Assembly: GCA_036429605.1 (NCBI GenBank)
Contig: JAVFKD010000016.1
Coordinates: 1,054,001-1,118,000 of the forward strand
DNA: 64,000 bases
Source: Cladobotryum mycophilum
Lineage: Eukaryota; Ascomycota; Sordariomycetes; Hypocreales; Hypocreaceae
Direction: 5' to 3'
The notes under the pieces were generated by a model, which saw only the letters and a program-made list of their open reading frames with translations, was not told the DNA's origin and did no database searches. Both the position numbers and the translations under genes were made by a program. Below are positions 23,727 to 34,790 of the stretch, one piece after another. The number at the start of each line of letters is the position of its first letter. Within the stretch, counting starts at the first letter, position 1.

Positions 23727-24013
23727 TCCTTTCTTTTTCTTTCTTTTATTGTCCTCCTTCACATTGTGCATGTGGTGATATCTTGAATGACTAGGAGTTG
23801 GTGTTTTGTCTGTAAGTTCATGGCACAGTGCATAAAATTCAATGTGCTGACATCCCATATGAATGGACCACCGATTTTCTGGCCTTTTTTTTTATCTGAC
23901 ACGATGAAACTCATCAACCACTGCCACTCCGCGTCACTCAAATAAGCACAATACCATCAGCTCTCTGATAAAATAATTAATAAATTTGTTATCAAGTCAT
24001 TTTTCTTCGTCTT

Positions 24014-24020
24014 TATAAAA
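24014..24020 (+). promoter_or_regulatory. TATA-like box of FYV6
   Basis: TATAAAA lies 192 bp before the FYV6 ATG and is followed by CT-rich and CA-repeat leader sequence. Assigned by position and consensus only. Confidence 0.45.
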
Positions 24021-24205
24021 CAGGATCAAAAAGTCGGAGCTCCCATTCCCAGAAGGCTCCTCTATTTCATTCCATTCTACTCTCTACCAGCCACCTAGAT
24101 TAAAGCTCACCTCCCATCTTCCTTCCAACCCTACAACACACCCATCACATACGGACTACACACACACACACACATACGCGCACACACGCACACGCACACA
24201 GGACC

Positions 24206-25103
24206 ATGGCAGGGCGCTTCGTTTCTGGCGGAACCATAAGTTCTACTGGTGGTGAGACCGCCAAAGATGAGCCAACCATAGAAGCGAGGGAGCCATTAGC
24301 CAAGAAGAATACAGAGTGGGAGGCTGTCCAGCAGGAGCTCGAGGCAGAGCGCAAGAAGAGAGAAGAACAGCGCCTGAGTGCTGCCACCGGGCAGGAGCAA
24401 AGTCTCTACGAAATTCTTCAAGCTAATAAAGGTAGGTCGATTTTCGCTCTCTCTCCCTCTCTCTCGCAAATTGAGTGCATGCTAGTTTCTCATGTGGAAA
24501 TGAAGAAGAAATGTATGGGGGGGGGGGGGGGGGGATGCGGTGAAAGCAGAGTGCTGATGCGTTTTTGAGGACCCCAGCGGCCAAGCAGGCGGCGTTTGAA
24601 GAGCAAAACAGGATAAAGAATCAATTCAGAGCGTTGGACGACGATGAGATTGAATTCTTGGATGAGGTGAGAGCCAAGGAGAGGCAGGAAGAAGAGCGCG
24701 TGAAGAAGGAGACGGAACAAGGTCTCAAAGCGTTCAGAGAGAGGCGGAAGATTGGCGGCGGTGCGGCAGAGGGGGACGAGCCTTCTAATACCCCAGAGAA
24801 GCATGATGATGCTGATGTCGGTGATGAGGAATGGGCGGTGGGTGGACGCAAGAGGAAGAGGGTCAAGGAGAGGGAGGTGGTCAAGGGCGTGAAGAGAAAG
24901 ACTACAGAGGAGAGCGCTCCGGCCGCATCTCCCCCTAAAAAGGAAGAGGCAGTCAAGGGAAAAGATGCAAATGTCGTGGCGGTTGAGAAGAAGAACAGCA
25001 ACAGCAGCAGCCAAGACAAGGCGACCCCCCAGTGACACAGGAAAAGAAGGGGTTAAGTCTAGTCGCCTATGGTTCAGATGACAGCGACGACGACGACGAG
25101 TGA
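24206..25103 (+). CDS. FYV6: FYV6/FAM192A-type spliceosome-associated protein, reading frame broken near the C-terminus
   Basis: Exon 1 is 24206-24431 and exon 2 starts at 24578 (146-bp intron carrying an 18-G tract). The N-terminus has the FAM192A/Fyv6 signature: FVSGGTI, then WEAVQQELEAERKKREEQ, SLYEILQANK, AAFEEQNRIKNQFRALDDDEIEFLDEV and a Lys/Glu-rich helix. Yeast Fyv6 acts at the second step of splicing; human FAM192A/PIP30 binds PA28-gamma. As read, the frame stops at 25033-25035 (227 residues). Directly beyond, in the -1 frame, sits GLSLVAYGSDDSDDDDE (to the TGA at 25101-25103), a tail like that ending family members. One extra C in the C6 run at 25025-25030 would join them (250 residues), so I annotate to 25103. 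The cause, sequence error or real lesion, cannot be decided here. Confidence 0.85.
24517..24534 (+). repeat. Poly-G tract (G18) in FYV6 intron
   Basis: Eighteen consecutive G in the middle of the 146-bp intron of FYV6. The length is likely to be unreliable in assembly, and it could form a G-quadruplex in the pre-mRNA. Confidence 0.9.
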
Positions 25104-25385
25104 ACGGGAGCAGGAGATAGATATCAACCAATTATATATATAAAAGGGGAGTAATGGTGCCGTCATGAATTAATCAAAGTATCAAAAGCTGGGTATATAT
25201 ATCAAGAATCCTCTGTAATTTTTTCCCCTTTGCCCTTCTTTTTTTGTCTTCCATGGAAAAAAGCCCCCAACCGAAAATACTTCTTTTCTGATATACAATA
25301 AAACAAAATGTTGTACAAAAACTTATGCCACCAACATTCCCAAATTCCGCATTGTCTACATACTTTTTTCTTTCGTTTTCATTCT

Positions 25386-26711
25386 TCATTCATCATCCAG
25401 GTTGCCCACGTTGGGGCCCTTGGGTTTGCTCTCAAATGCGCTCACGCCCCAGCGGAACATGCTTCTGAAGCTGCCCTTGATCCAGCCCTCGATTTCCTCC
25501 TCCGGGACCTTGATCTGTGCCGCTCGGGCTTCGTCTTCGGGAGTCATCTCGAAACGGCGCATGCGGTGCATTAGGCGGGAATCCACGACCAATGGCGATG
25601 CCCAGATCTTCTCCTTGGGCGGTTCCGCCGCCTTTTTCTCGTCCTCGGTAGGTACTTCGTCCTTCCATGTGGCGCTGGGCCAGTCGCTTTCCTCGTGCTG
25701 GAGGACAAGTTGCTGTTCGAATTGGCCGTCCGCCTCACGCCAATCCCGCGCGGCAGCAAAACATACAGCGGCAACCTCGCGGCCGATGTCATCTGCCAAT
25801 TTGCGACGGTTGAAGAAGCGGCCCAGACGAACAAAGGTGTGGCGGAATCCAAGACGGTGGGGGAAAGCGACCGGAGCGGATGGAGCAAACTCGGCGGGGA
25901 TATACGCCGGGGTCGCGGCGGAGGCATAGTCTTCTGGGGAGTTGTATGGGGGTGGCTGCGGTGGTCGACTGGGCTTCTCTTTCTCTGCTGGCTTTTCGCC
26001 TTCTGGCTTGGAATCCTCCGTCTCTGGCGTTGGCTCTGGTGTTTCAACTACAGGCTGGATTGGCGCATCTAAAGATCCCAGCCACCCCTCATGTAATCCT
26101 CGAACATACTCTTTCCATGCATGCCGTCCAATGATGACATCGCCATTGACGCCTTGATACTGCGGCAGTCCCATTCTCGTTCTCAAATCCTCGACAATGG
26201 AATCATCCGTCCTTGCCAGTTCCTCATCCGGCCGTTCCTGTGCTTTCCTGGTCCGTCGAATCTTCTCTGCCACGGCGGCTCTGACATCGCCCTGCTGTCT
26301 GCCCTGCACAAAGTCCCAATCGAAACCGGATGCTGATAGGATGGGCTTGACATATTCGAGGAAGTGATCCTGTGCAACGCGCAGACCGTCTCCCGGCGGC
26401 GCTTCCAGGTAAATGGTCAGTTTGCGGGGGAGCTGGCTTGGGGAGGATATAGGCTCCGTGGCGAGAGGTGCGACGGCTCGGCGCCATTTAGCTGTTGCTC
26501 GTTTCTTTTCCCGCTTGTCATAGATGATTGCGGCAGCGATGGAGGTAGTTACTGTCCAGAAAATCATCCAATTGCGAGAGGGTAATTTCCGTGGGAGGGC
26601 GGGGAGGCCCATCATCTTGAATACGGGATTTCTTTCAGGAGGCTTTGGGACGTTGACAGGCTTGGCTGCTGGTGGGGCTGCCGGCTGGGCAGGCGTTGTA
26701 GAGTCAGCCAT
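25386..26711 (-). CDS. TIM54: Mitochondrial inner-membrane translocase subunit TIM54
   Basis: Intronless minus-strand gene of 441 residues. Tim54 belongs to the TIM22 complex, which inserts carrier proteins into the mitochondrial inner membrane. After a Pro/Ala-rich N-terminus comes the family start NPVFKMMGLPALPRKLPSRNW, one membrane segment MIFWTVTTSIAAAIIYDKREKK (about residues 48-64), then the large soluble intermembrane-space domain with LTIYLEAPPGDGLRVAQDHF, YVKPILSASGFDWDFVQG and GRHAWKEYVRGLHEGWLG. Further matching blocks are RLGFRHTFVRLGRFFNRRKLAD and, near the C-terminus, MHRMRRFEM. A Pro/Glu-rich linker (about residues 218-260) is probably disordered. Length agrees with filamentous-fungal Tim54. 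It converges on FYV6, with 282 bp between the inferred FYV6 end and the TIM54 stop and no separate gene in that gap. Confidence 0.95.
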   Translation of the reverse strand: MADSTTPAQPAAPPAAKPVNVPKPPERNPVFKMMGLPALPRKLPSRNWMIFWTVTTSIAAAIIYDKREKKRATAKWRRAVAPLATEPISSPSQLPRKLTIYLEAPPGDGLRVAQDHFLEYVKPILSASGFDWDFVQGRQQGDVRAAVAEKIRRTRKAQERPDEELARTDDSIVEDLRTRMGLPQYQGVNGDVIIGRHAWKEYVRGLHEGWLGSLDAPIQPVVETPEPTPETEDSKPEGEKPAEKEKPSRPPQPPPYNSPEDYASAATPAYIPAEFAPSAPVAFPHRLGFRHTFVRLGRFFNRRKLADDIGREVAAVCFAAARDWREADGQFEQQLVLQHEESDWPSATWKDEVPTEDEKKAAEPPKEKIWASPLVVDSRLMHRMRRFEMTPEDEARAAQIKVPEEEIEGWIKGSFRSMFRWGVSAFESKPKGPNVGNLDDE

Positions 26712-29371
26712 ATTGATGATGATGATGTGTTTTTTTTTTGGTTTTGTTTTTAAACGGCCAGCTGAGGCTCCGAAAGTGTCAATATGCCTCTATATCAATT
26801 GGAGGCGCAAGAACGCATCGACGACGCCCGAGGTGGTGGCCGTCGAAGTGGGCTGTCAAACCTGTGAAGATGGAAAAAATCGCTTGCGATAAGATAAGAA
26901 AATGGATGCGATAAGGACCCGGAATGGAAATACCCGCTAGCCGCTGTTGATTTGGGCAGCACATGCCATGCCTTTGCTGTGCTCAAAGTGGCCCTGCAGA
27001 GAGACATTGGAGAGAGGGATGGAAGACAGGTATGTCTCCAAAATATCAATAGAAATACACCTTGAATTCCAATCTAGACATCTCATCTTGCGTGGATTGG
27101 GAATTCAATAATCTATTGGTCTGATTTTACGTACTTTTCGAATGTACTGCGTAGATGATGATGATGATGATGGTACATGACTAGGTTCTTAAAGGGTTCT
27201 CTTGCATGCGCCGCCGTGCATGAATATATGCAGGTTCCATCTGCGCGTAGGGATTAATTGCCACGACGGAATCAATGGCTTATCTTAACCTTGGACTTGA
27301 AGCTATTCCCTGCTACTGTTCTGACTTCTCTGGCATGGCGGTATTATAGTTTCATACGGGTATATCTGGTCGAGCCGATGATCATCATATAGTAGGGCTG
27401 GTGCTAATGCGGCTAATAGCTCCCGTCGTCTATCCATGACCGCAGCTATGAGGGTCCCAAATGCATCAAAGGTCAGATGCTAATATGAAGATGTTTTGTG
27501 AATGTTGACATTTGGTAACACGCATGCTACCTGTGCCTCAATCAATCTTAAGCCATGTGGAAAAAGCACGAGCTTCGCGGGAACAGCCATGCGGGATGAG
27601 ACGTTCCATGATTGAAGAGTACAACCGAACTTGCTTCCTTTCAAAAGTGCTGTGCCGTAGGACTCAAGGTTAGCCAAACAGCACATTGCGCCCTCGGATT
27701 TTCAAGAGAACCCCCTTTCTGAGCCAAGGTGCAAGCCGCAACCAGGTCCGGTATTGAGCGAGACATGAGGGGATCCAGACCCCTGGTCAGAGACAAGAAA
27801 CGAAACGGCCAACCAACGTCTCACAGGCAAGACAAAAACTGAGCCCCTTTTTCGACTGTGGAGGCACCAGCAATAAGACCTCGGGCGGGGCAGCAATATT
27901 CGATTGGAGATTAAGGTGAAGAGAAACAAGATGCCATACTCAAGACAAGCCGTGTCGCAGGTGAACCTGAAGCATGTGGTTGCGAGGAACCAACTGCAGC
28001 TGCCAGGGGAGGGGGGGGGGTTATACCTTACTTTGTAATACAAGTACTTGTATGTATGTATGTGGGGGATCAGGAGCAACGGCCGTTTAAGATGAAGCGA
28101 TTAAATTGCATCACATGTACTTGTACACGTACACATATATGTACATGTAGAGATGGGAAGTCAACATTGAAGGCGAGAAAAGGGTGAACCGAACTTGTAA
28201 TTGAAAATATTTGTTATCCTGCTGGCAATGCGATAGATGTTCAATATCTGCCCCCCTGGATGGTTCATGATGAACGATGGAATGAAACCCCCTGAATCGG
28301 GGTTGTCTTTCAACGTACATACCAAGTCAGCTGAACCTAAAATTAAAGCAGTAATGTGATGGCGAAACGAGCTGGGAGATGCAAGTACTTGTATGTCTTT
28401 GATTGTTACAAGTAGATACTTCAAGTACCAACCCAACAAAAAGAACAGGGTTGTCATGGATTACCTTCTCGAGGCGAGAGAGCTCTGTCTCCCGTTATCC
28501 GCATTCCAACAACGACCCCATACTCCGTAACCCGTCCGTTGCCTGTATGTAACCCGCAGCTCACTCAGCCCGTAGCCGTCGTCTATCCCTTTGGTTTGGT
28601 TTGGTTTGGTTTGGCTTCGTTTGGTTTCCCCCGTCTTTCCCAAAATTGCCAGCTGCATGCATGCGCGTGTGGGTGCTCTGCATTGGCCAAGCTATTAAAC
28701 CCCTTCCTTTTGGAATTAGCGGTGCAACCGAGATGGATGGATGGATGGATGGAAGCTTTTGTGTTTGGTAGTGCTGGAGCCTCATATTCGTCCACTATTT
28801 GGGGGGGGGGGTTCTCTCAGTGGGCAACCAAGTTCTTTAGGTCGCTAAATTATTTCGCACTACCATTGTTACCACTGCCTATCACCTCTACCACCACTAC
28901 CACAACCGCCTGTGAAACCCCCTCCCCGCTCTTCTAGCCTGACCGCCCTCTCCGTGTGCTGTGCTATGGATGCTGTGCTGTACTTGCCCACCACCACCAC
29001 TCCCGCCTCTTTCTAGCCCAGCGCCAGCGCCAGTGCCAATTGTGTCTTGTCTACCCCTCGGCACCAACACCACCACAGCCTAAACATCTTTCCAATGGCT
29101 GCACGTTTCAACAAACGAATTTGAGCCGCCCTGTTGTCTCGCTCTCTCTCTCTCTCTCTTTCGTCCCCTCCCTATCCTTTTTTCTCGACTATCGATTCGG
29201 TCAAAAAGCTGCATCCGTGTCTGAAGCAACACCCAAGCATTGCGCGCGTCCCGCCCACTTCGCGCGAAACCATTGGTATCTATTCAATGCCTACCTCGCC
29301 TATCCCCCCTTTAGAATAACTCTTCTGACTTTCGTCAGGCTCGGCCCAACAGCAAGCATACCACCACCAAC
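26712..29371. promoter_or_regulatory. Divergent promoter of TIM54 and COT-1, with COT-1 leader uORFs
   Basis: No protein gene is seen in 2.66 kb. Microsatellites: (GAT)n near 27154, (TTGGT)4 at 28591-28614, (GATG)5 at 28732-28752, and G-runs at 28011-28020 and 28801-28810. A 16-bp palindrome at 28038-28053 (ATACAAGT and its complement) has its core CAAGTACTTG repeated at 28382-28391. A CT-rich initiator-like tract lies at 29139-29162. Three short uORFs precede the kinase: 28966-29016 (16 codons), 29095-29124 (9 codons) and 29287-29319 (10 codons). The last ends 52 nt before the COT-1 ATG. Whether all are within the mRNA depends on the transcription start, which I cannot see. Confidence 0.6.
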
Positions 29372-31449
29372 ATGGACCCTAATAACAATCGCCTATACCT
29401 AAACTTTGGGAACAACGAAAGACAGATTCCCAACGATCGAGCCTATCCCACGACTCCTTCAACCTTTCCTCAGCCCGTCTTTCCCTCCACATCTGGAGGA
29501 CAATCTGCAGGCATGTCTCAACAACAGCAACAACAGGCCTACAACGCTGGCTATGCTCCCCAGGGCTACTTTGCTCAGAATCAATACGCTGGTCAATACC
29601 CTCCCCAAGGTGTCCCGGCCGATTATTCCAATGCTGCCTATCCACCACGATCAAATACTCCTGGCACCAATGACCCAAATACTGGTCTAGCCCAGCAGTT
29701 CTCTCACCAGAACCTCGGCGCCGCCGCGAGGGCTGCCCCGTATGCCAATCGAGGAACGTCCTCACCACGTCCGAGAACCGCTGGGGGAACTGCACAGCAG
29801 CCGGGCTACGGGAGCTATGCGAATGCACCTCCCCTGCCCACTGCAGGCACCACTCCGGCAACTGAGTTTCAAGCCATTCCAGAAAGGAACCCTGACAAAT
29901 ATGGCACCAATGCCAATAGCAACCAGAAGAAGTGCTCACAGCTTGCCGCGGACTTCTTCAAAGATAGCGTCAAGAGAGCCCGTGAGCGTAACCAGAGGTA
30001 CGACCATGTCATACAAGCAAGTCACATCGTAGGGTTTGCCAGCTGATACGCAATCCAACAGACAGAATGAGCTTGAACAGAAGTTGCAGGACCCTGGGCA
30101 GAGCTCGACTAGGAAAGAGCAGCTATGGTCAACTGCCGGCCGAAAGGAGGGTCAATACTTGCGTTTCCTTCGAACCAAGGACAAGCCCGAGAATTACAAC
30201 ACCATCAAGATCATTGGTAAGGGTGCTTTCGGAGAGGTTAAGTTGGTGCAGAAGAAGGGAGACGGCAAGGTGTATGCCATGAAGTCCCTGATCAAGACGG
30301 AAATGTTCAAGAAGGATCAGTTGGCCCACGTTCGCTCAGAGCGTGATATTCTCGCTGAATCCGATAGCCCTTGGGTTGTGAAGCTTTACACCACATTCCA
30401 GGATGCATACTTTTTGTACATGCTCATGGAGTTTTTGCCTGGAGGAGACTTGATGACTATGCTCATCAAGTATGAAATCTTTTCTGAGGATATTACCCGA
30501 TTCTACATTGCGGAGATTGTTCTCGCTATCGAGGCAGTCCACAAGTTGGGCTTCATTCATCGGTATGCTGCTACTTTGACTCATCCCCTTACCTCTTACT
30601 AACAAATTGCAGTGACATCAAGCCTGACAACATTCTTCTTGATCGTGGGGGTCACGTCAAGTTGACCGATTTTGGTCTTTCCACCGGTTTCCACCGACTA
30701 CACGATAACAACTACTACCAGCAGCTTCTCCAAGGACGTTCCAACCGCCCTCGCGACAGAAGCTCAGTTGCTATCGACCAAATCAACCTCACAGTCAGCA
30801 ACCGCTCTCAGATCAACGACTGGAGACGATCCAGGAGATTGATGGCCTACTCTACCGTCGGCACGCCAGATTATATCGCCCCTGAGATCTTCACAGGACA
30901 CGGTTACACCTTTGACTGCGATTGGTGGTCGCTGGGAACCATCATGTTCGAGTGCTTGGTCGGCTGGCCGCCGTTCTGCGCCGAGGATAGCCACGATACT
31001 TACCGCAAGATTGTCAACTGGAGACAAACACTGTACTTCCCTGATGATATCACCCTTGGTGTTGAGGCGGAGAACTTGATCCGAAGGTTAGTAACATATG
31101 CTGTGGAGAAATTGTATGCAAATCACTAACCGAGGCACACAGCATGGTCTGCAACACTGAGAGTCGTCTTGGACGAGGAGGCGCTCATGAGATCAAGAGC
31201 CACGCCTTCTTCCGCGGCGTCGACTTTGACAGCCTGCGAAAGATCCGAGCTCCATTCGAGCCTAGACTGACATCCAACATTGATACCACCTACTTCCCCA
31301 CGGACGAGATTGATCAGACCGATAATGCTACTCTGCTCAAGGCCCAGGCAATCCAGAACAACCGAAATGGTCAACCTGAGGAATCACCTGAAATGAGTCT
31401 GCCTTTTATTGGTTACACCTTCAAGCGGTTTGATAACAACTTCCGATAG
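29372..31449 (+). CDS. cot-1: NDR-family Ser/Thr kinase COT-1 (Cbk1/Orb6)
   Basis: Four exons (29372-29997, 30062-30562, 30613-31086, 31143-31449) give 635 residues. COT-1 is the NDR kinase that, with a MOB2 coactivator and an upstream germinal-centre kinase, controls hyphal tip growth and branching. The N-terminal 190 residues are Gln/Pro/Tyr-rich and disordered. The NDR N-terminal regulatory helix (MOB-binding; CSQLAADFFKDSVKRARERNQR) precedes the kinase domain: glycine loop GKGAFGEV from residue 261, YAMKSL lysine, HRDIKPDN (Arg376 at the exon 2/3 joint) and DFG at 395. The NDR insert ends RRSRRLMAYSTVGTPDYIAPE, with the activation-loop Ser. The hydrophobic-motif Thr is near residue 626 (FIGYTFKRF). 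All three introns are 50-64 bp and phase 2. Sequence between exons fits the family exactly. Confidence 0.98.
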
Positions 31450-32258
31450 TTGTGTGGCTGAAGGGTACTCGAACAAACGCCAGGCAAAGGGGCCTTGGTG
31501 GAAGGAGAGGCGTAGGTCATTATAAAAGAGCTGGCCGATTTCAAGGGAGGACAATCTGCATAAAAACTCACATCATGTAATGGAGCTGTATCATCTTTAC
31601 TGGGACGTGATCTTTTTCTTTTGGCATGGACCCTGTGTTGCTGTATCATGAATGAAATTTGTCATCTTATCAGTTTAAAGAGGTTACATGTACTAGGGAG
31701 GTGTTGATATTAGTGAATGGGAGGGAATTCATAGGAATCCAAGAATTCAGTGAGGGTCGTTCTTGTGGATAGAGCATAGGATTTGACAACTACATAATTT
31801 TACAAAACTGCTAAAAACGCTTTTCGTTATGACCACTTCATTAAGCTGGTTACCCTCCCATCTCTTTATCATTAATGCCTATCCATAAGTAGACAGACTA
31901 TCCAATCTGACATGTCGACTGCTAGACTCGGGCGTAGCTAGTAGCAAAGTCAGTCAACTGCAAGTTGCCGTCGTGCCAACGGGCAGCCTCTTACCCATGG
32001 GTCGTAAGTTGTCTCTTTTTTCTTCTTTCTGTTTCTTTTGAGACTTCTCTCACGCCTCCGAGATGAGAACTACCTCTGTAGTAAAGTAGAGCCCTCGAGG
32101 CTGTCATCATAATATTCATAAGGACATGGCATGTTTCAGCGATGCATCCCGTTTATCCGAGGCGACAATTCCTTCCTTGACATGACACAATGATCCGAAC
32201 GGTTGAAAATTGCGTATTTCCCCTTCCCAGGGTTCATCCCTAAATTGTTTTGTTTTTT
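31450..32258. other. Intergenic between convergent COT-1 and PRP11
   Basis: No gene is supported in about 800 bp. It contains the COT-1 3' flank and moderately AT-rich sequence. Confidence 0.6.
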
Positions 32259-32975
32259 TCAACGTCTAGCCGTTAAGCCAGGAGCGGCATTGAATCTCTC
32301 CTCACGCTCCGTCATGAACATGACCTGGATCCAAAACTCCTTGGCGTCCGGGTCCCAGAAGCTAAACTGCCTGTCCTCGCGCTTGTCCAGCTCCCTGGCG
32401 GGGATCTTGAAGCCCACCGTCTCGTAGGGCTCGGCGGCCACGACGAGGTACTGGAAGCTCTTGTCCGGCTCCTCGATGCGCTGGGTGAAGGCGTTCATGA
32501 CCTGGAACTTGGGCGAGATCTCGGGCGTGGCGTCCGGGTACTGGAGCTGGAACAGGAGGCCCTGCTGGCGCGAGACGGGGTCGCGGATCTTTGTGATCTT
32601 GTAGCCCGGGCGGCCGATCTTGACGACGTTCCTCCGGGCGTTGAGGTTGGCGGCCACGCTGGCCGGCAGGCCCGTCGCGGGATCGATGTTCTGCTTGCCC
32701 TCCTTTTGCTCGCGGGCGGCGCGGCGGGCGAGGTTGGTCTGGTGCTTCTTGCCCTGGGTGTGGGCGAGGTAGGAGCCGTCGTTCTGGTGGACCGTGAGGC
32801 AGAGGCGGCACTCGAAGGAGCCGACGTGGTTCTTGAAGAAGTAAGGGTCCTTGTCGAGGTCGATGGTCTCGAGGGCGAGCTTGCGGAGGCGCTCGCGGCG
32901 GTCGGCGTTTGTGGCGGAGTGGGACGCGACGCCGCCGCCGCCGAATTTGGAGCCTGCGCGGTTTTGATAATCCAT
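32259..32975 (-). CDS. PRP11: Splicing factor 3A subunit 2 (PRP11/SF3A2)
   Basis: Intronless minus-strand gene of 238 residues. SF3A2/Prp11 is part of the SF3a complex of the U2 snRNP and is needed to form the pre-spliceosome at the branch site. The N-terminus MDYQNRAGSKFGGGGVAS is nearly invariant in the family. A matrin-type C2H2 zinc finger follows (Cys56, Cys59, His72, His78 in FECRLC...YLAHTQGKKH), then KIGRPGYKITKIRDP and the C-terminal block of the core family (PYETVGFKIPARELD, FWDPDAKEFWIQVMF). There is no proline-rich tail of the metazoan kind, as usual in fungi. The coding region is clearly GC-rich, above its flanks. The start is the first ATG in frame. Confidence 0.97.
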   Translation of the reverse strand: MDYQNRAGSKFGGGGVASHSATNADRRERLRKLALETIDLDKDPYFFKNHVGSFECRLCLTVHQNDGSYLAHTQGKKHQTNLARRAAREQKEGKQNIDPATGLPASVAANLNARRNVVKIGRPGYKITKIRDPVSRQQGLLFQLQYPDATPEISPKFQVMNAFTQRIEEPDKSFQYLVVAAEPYETVGFKIPARELDKREDRQFSFWDPDAKEFWIQVMFMTEREERFNAAPGLTARR

Positions 32976-33363
32976 TGTGATGATTTTTTGTTTGTGTGTG
33001 GATCTAGATTGTGGTGTTGTGTTTTGAGGGAGGAGGGGAGGGAGGGGTGTGGTTGAAGAAGGAGAAAAAGGATGGGTTGTTTTGAGGTGATGGGTTTATT
33101 ATGAGTCTGCTCAGTACTGGGTAGTTTGTTTGGTTTTGATAAAAGAAAAAAGGTTGATGAGCGCATGCACTAAACATTGGGTGTTTTGACCAATCAGCGT
33201 GGGGTATGGAGTTAGTATAGTGCCTTAGCAGGTGCCTACTGGACTCCTCTGTATAGATGTCTATTATACCACTATAGGCTCTTCTGGAAAGCTTCAGCAT
33301 CAACATCTCCTGTCCCTGTACATAACAGTTGCCTACACTATTCCTATCAATTCGCCTACAGTC
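32976..33363. other. Intergenic: PRP11 promoter and aminotransferase 3' flank
   Basis: The coding strand here is the minus strand. A pyrimidine-rich leader lies immediately upstream of PRP11 (GA-rich on the plus strand, 33025-33070). No gene is seen. Confidence 0.55.
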
Positions 33364-34790
33364 TCAATTCGGAAGCAATACAATGTCCTTGTACTTTGAA
33401 ATGAAGCCTTGCACAGCCTCAACAAACCTATCCAGCTCCGACTGAGGCGTGTCGAGAATCACGGCAATGAGGCCGCGGCGGGTGACCCAGAAGCCTTGGT
33501 CCAGCATATCGAACCAGAAGAGATCCTTCAACGCCGCAATGTCCTCTACATCGTCTGCATTCTCAATGTTTCTGACTCCGGCTTCGGTGAAGTGAGAGGT
33601 CATGACCGACCCGATTCCTGTAAAGCACATCTTGGTTCCGGTGGTCACTTCATTCAACTTGGTGATGAGTTGACTGCTGATTTCAAAGAACTTTTGGGCC
33701 GTCTCGGGCGTATAAATCTTGGTCAGGCCAACATGGCCGGCGTGAGTTACTAGAGTGTTGTTGTTAAAGGTGCCTGAATGCGCAACAGAGCCGGAGAGGC
33801 GAGGGTCAAAGGTGGCCATGATATCAGCCCGGCCGCCGAATGCTCCAAAGGCAAGCCCACCACCAAGGTATTTACCAAAGGTCTTGAGGTCTGGCTTTAG
33901 GCCGTGAATGCTAGAGATGCCATTGCCCGACATTCTGGAAGTCATAACCTCGTCGAGAATGACAAGCACTCCGGCCTATATATCCTGGTTAGTGGCTGGC
34001 AGTTATGAACAGGGGTGATGGGCAGTATTGACCTTGGATGCTGCGTGTTGGAGTCCTGTGAGGAATTCTTTGGTGCCGACAATGCATCCTCCGGCCCCCT
34101 GCATCCCCTCTACCAGAACAGCAGCAACATCTTCGCTATTAATGGCATCGGTAGCGCTCTTGAGATCATTATAACGAGCCACGATCCAATCATCGCGGTC
34201 AACATTGTTTGCAGCTGGCTTACCCCCAGCAAACCCCAGGACGGCACCGTGATAGCCACCTCCAAAGGCGACAACCTTTCTCTTCTTCGTGAAGAGCCTT
34301 GCTGCCGCTAAAGCGTGAAGATTTGCCTCTGTGCCGGAGTTGGCAAACCTCAAGCGCTCGAGCTGGAAGCGCTGGCATATCTCCCTGGCGAAGATCTGCT
34401 CCTGATGCGTCGTGGCTCCGACGTTTAGGCCAATGTTTTGAACAACGTTGGATATAGCGTCAAGGATAAGGGGATGCGAATGACCGTAGAGGGCAGCGGT
34501 GAATTCCCCCGTTAGGTCAGTGTATCTGCTTAGGGTTATTATTCCCCCTGAACAAAGCTCTCGTTCTGGACAGATGGAACCTACACATGGCCATCTTCAG
34601 ATGTAACTTGATAGCTTTGTCCAGACTTCATGCAAAGTGGGAATGGTTCTGCATGAAGAACCGTACGAGTGTTGCCTCCGGGTAATGATTTGATGGCCTC
34701 ATCGTGGAGACCCTTTGATACTGGGTTTCGTGCCACATAGTGCGACACAGCTTTGTCTAAAGCAGCCTGTACTTTCTGATCGAAAGACAT
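33364..34790 (-). CDS. Class III PLP aminotransferase, HemL-like
   Basis: Three exons on the minus strand (34790-34585, 34525-34033, 33975-33364; introns 59 and 57 bp) give 436 residues. It is a fold-type I PLP enzyme closest by motif to glutamate-1-semialdehyde 2,1-aminomutase-like proteins: LPGGNTR, YTDLTGEFTAALYGHSHP, RFANSGTEANLHALAAAR, AFGGGYHGAV, then Asp241 in LVILDEVMTSR, Schiff-base Lys268 in KTFGKYLGGGLAFGAFGG, and GTFNNNTL. Fungi make 5-aminolaevulinate with ALA synthase, so a haem role is unlikely; an amino acid or amine transaminase/mutase of unknown substrate is more plausible. The second intron starts with GTCAAT, a weak but frame-perfect donor (HAASK|AGVLV). It is divergent from NUG1 over 1,055 bp that contain GATA motifs, so nitrogen control is possible. 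Confidence 0.92.

Noticed and set aside
23643..23858. Poly-lysine open frame on the minus strand
   Set aside because: It is only the translation of the (TTC)n microsatellite.
28956..29402. Open frame of 148 codons overlapping the COT-1 start
   Set aside because: It begins at GTG, is low-complexity, and overlaps the well-supported kinase start in another frame.
32362..32811. Long open frames on alternative frames across PRP11
   Set aside because: GC-rich shadow frames of the real gene; the PRP11 frame has full family conservation.
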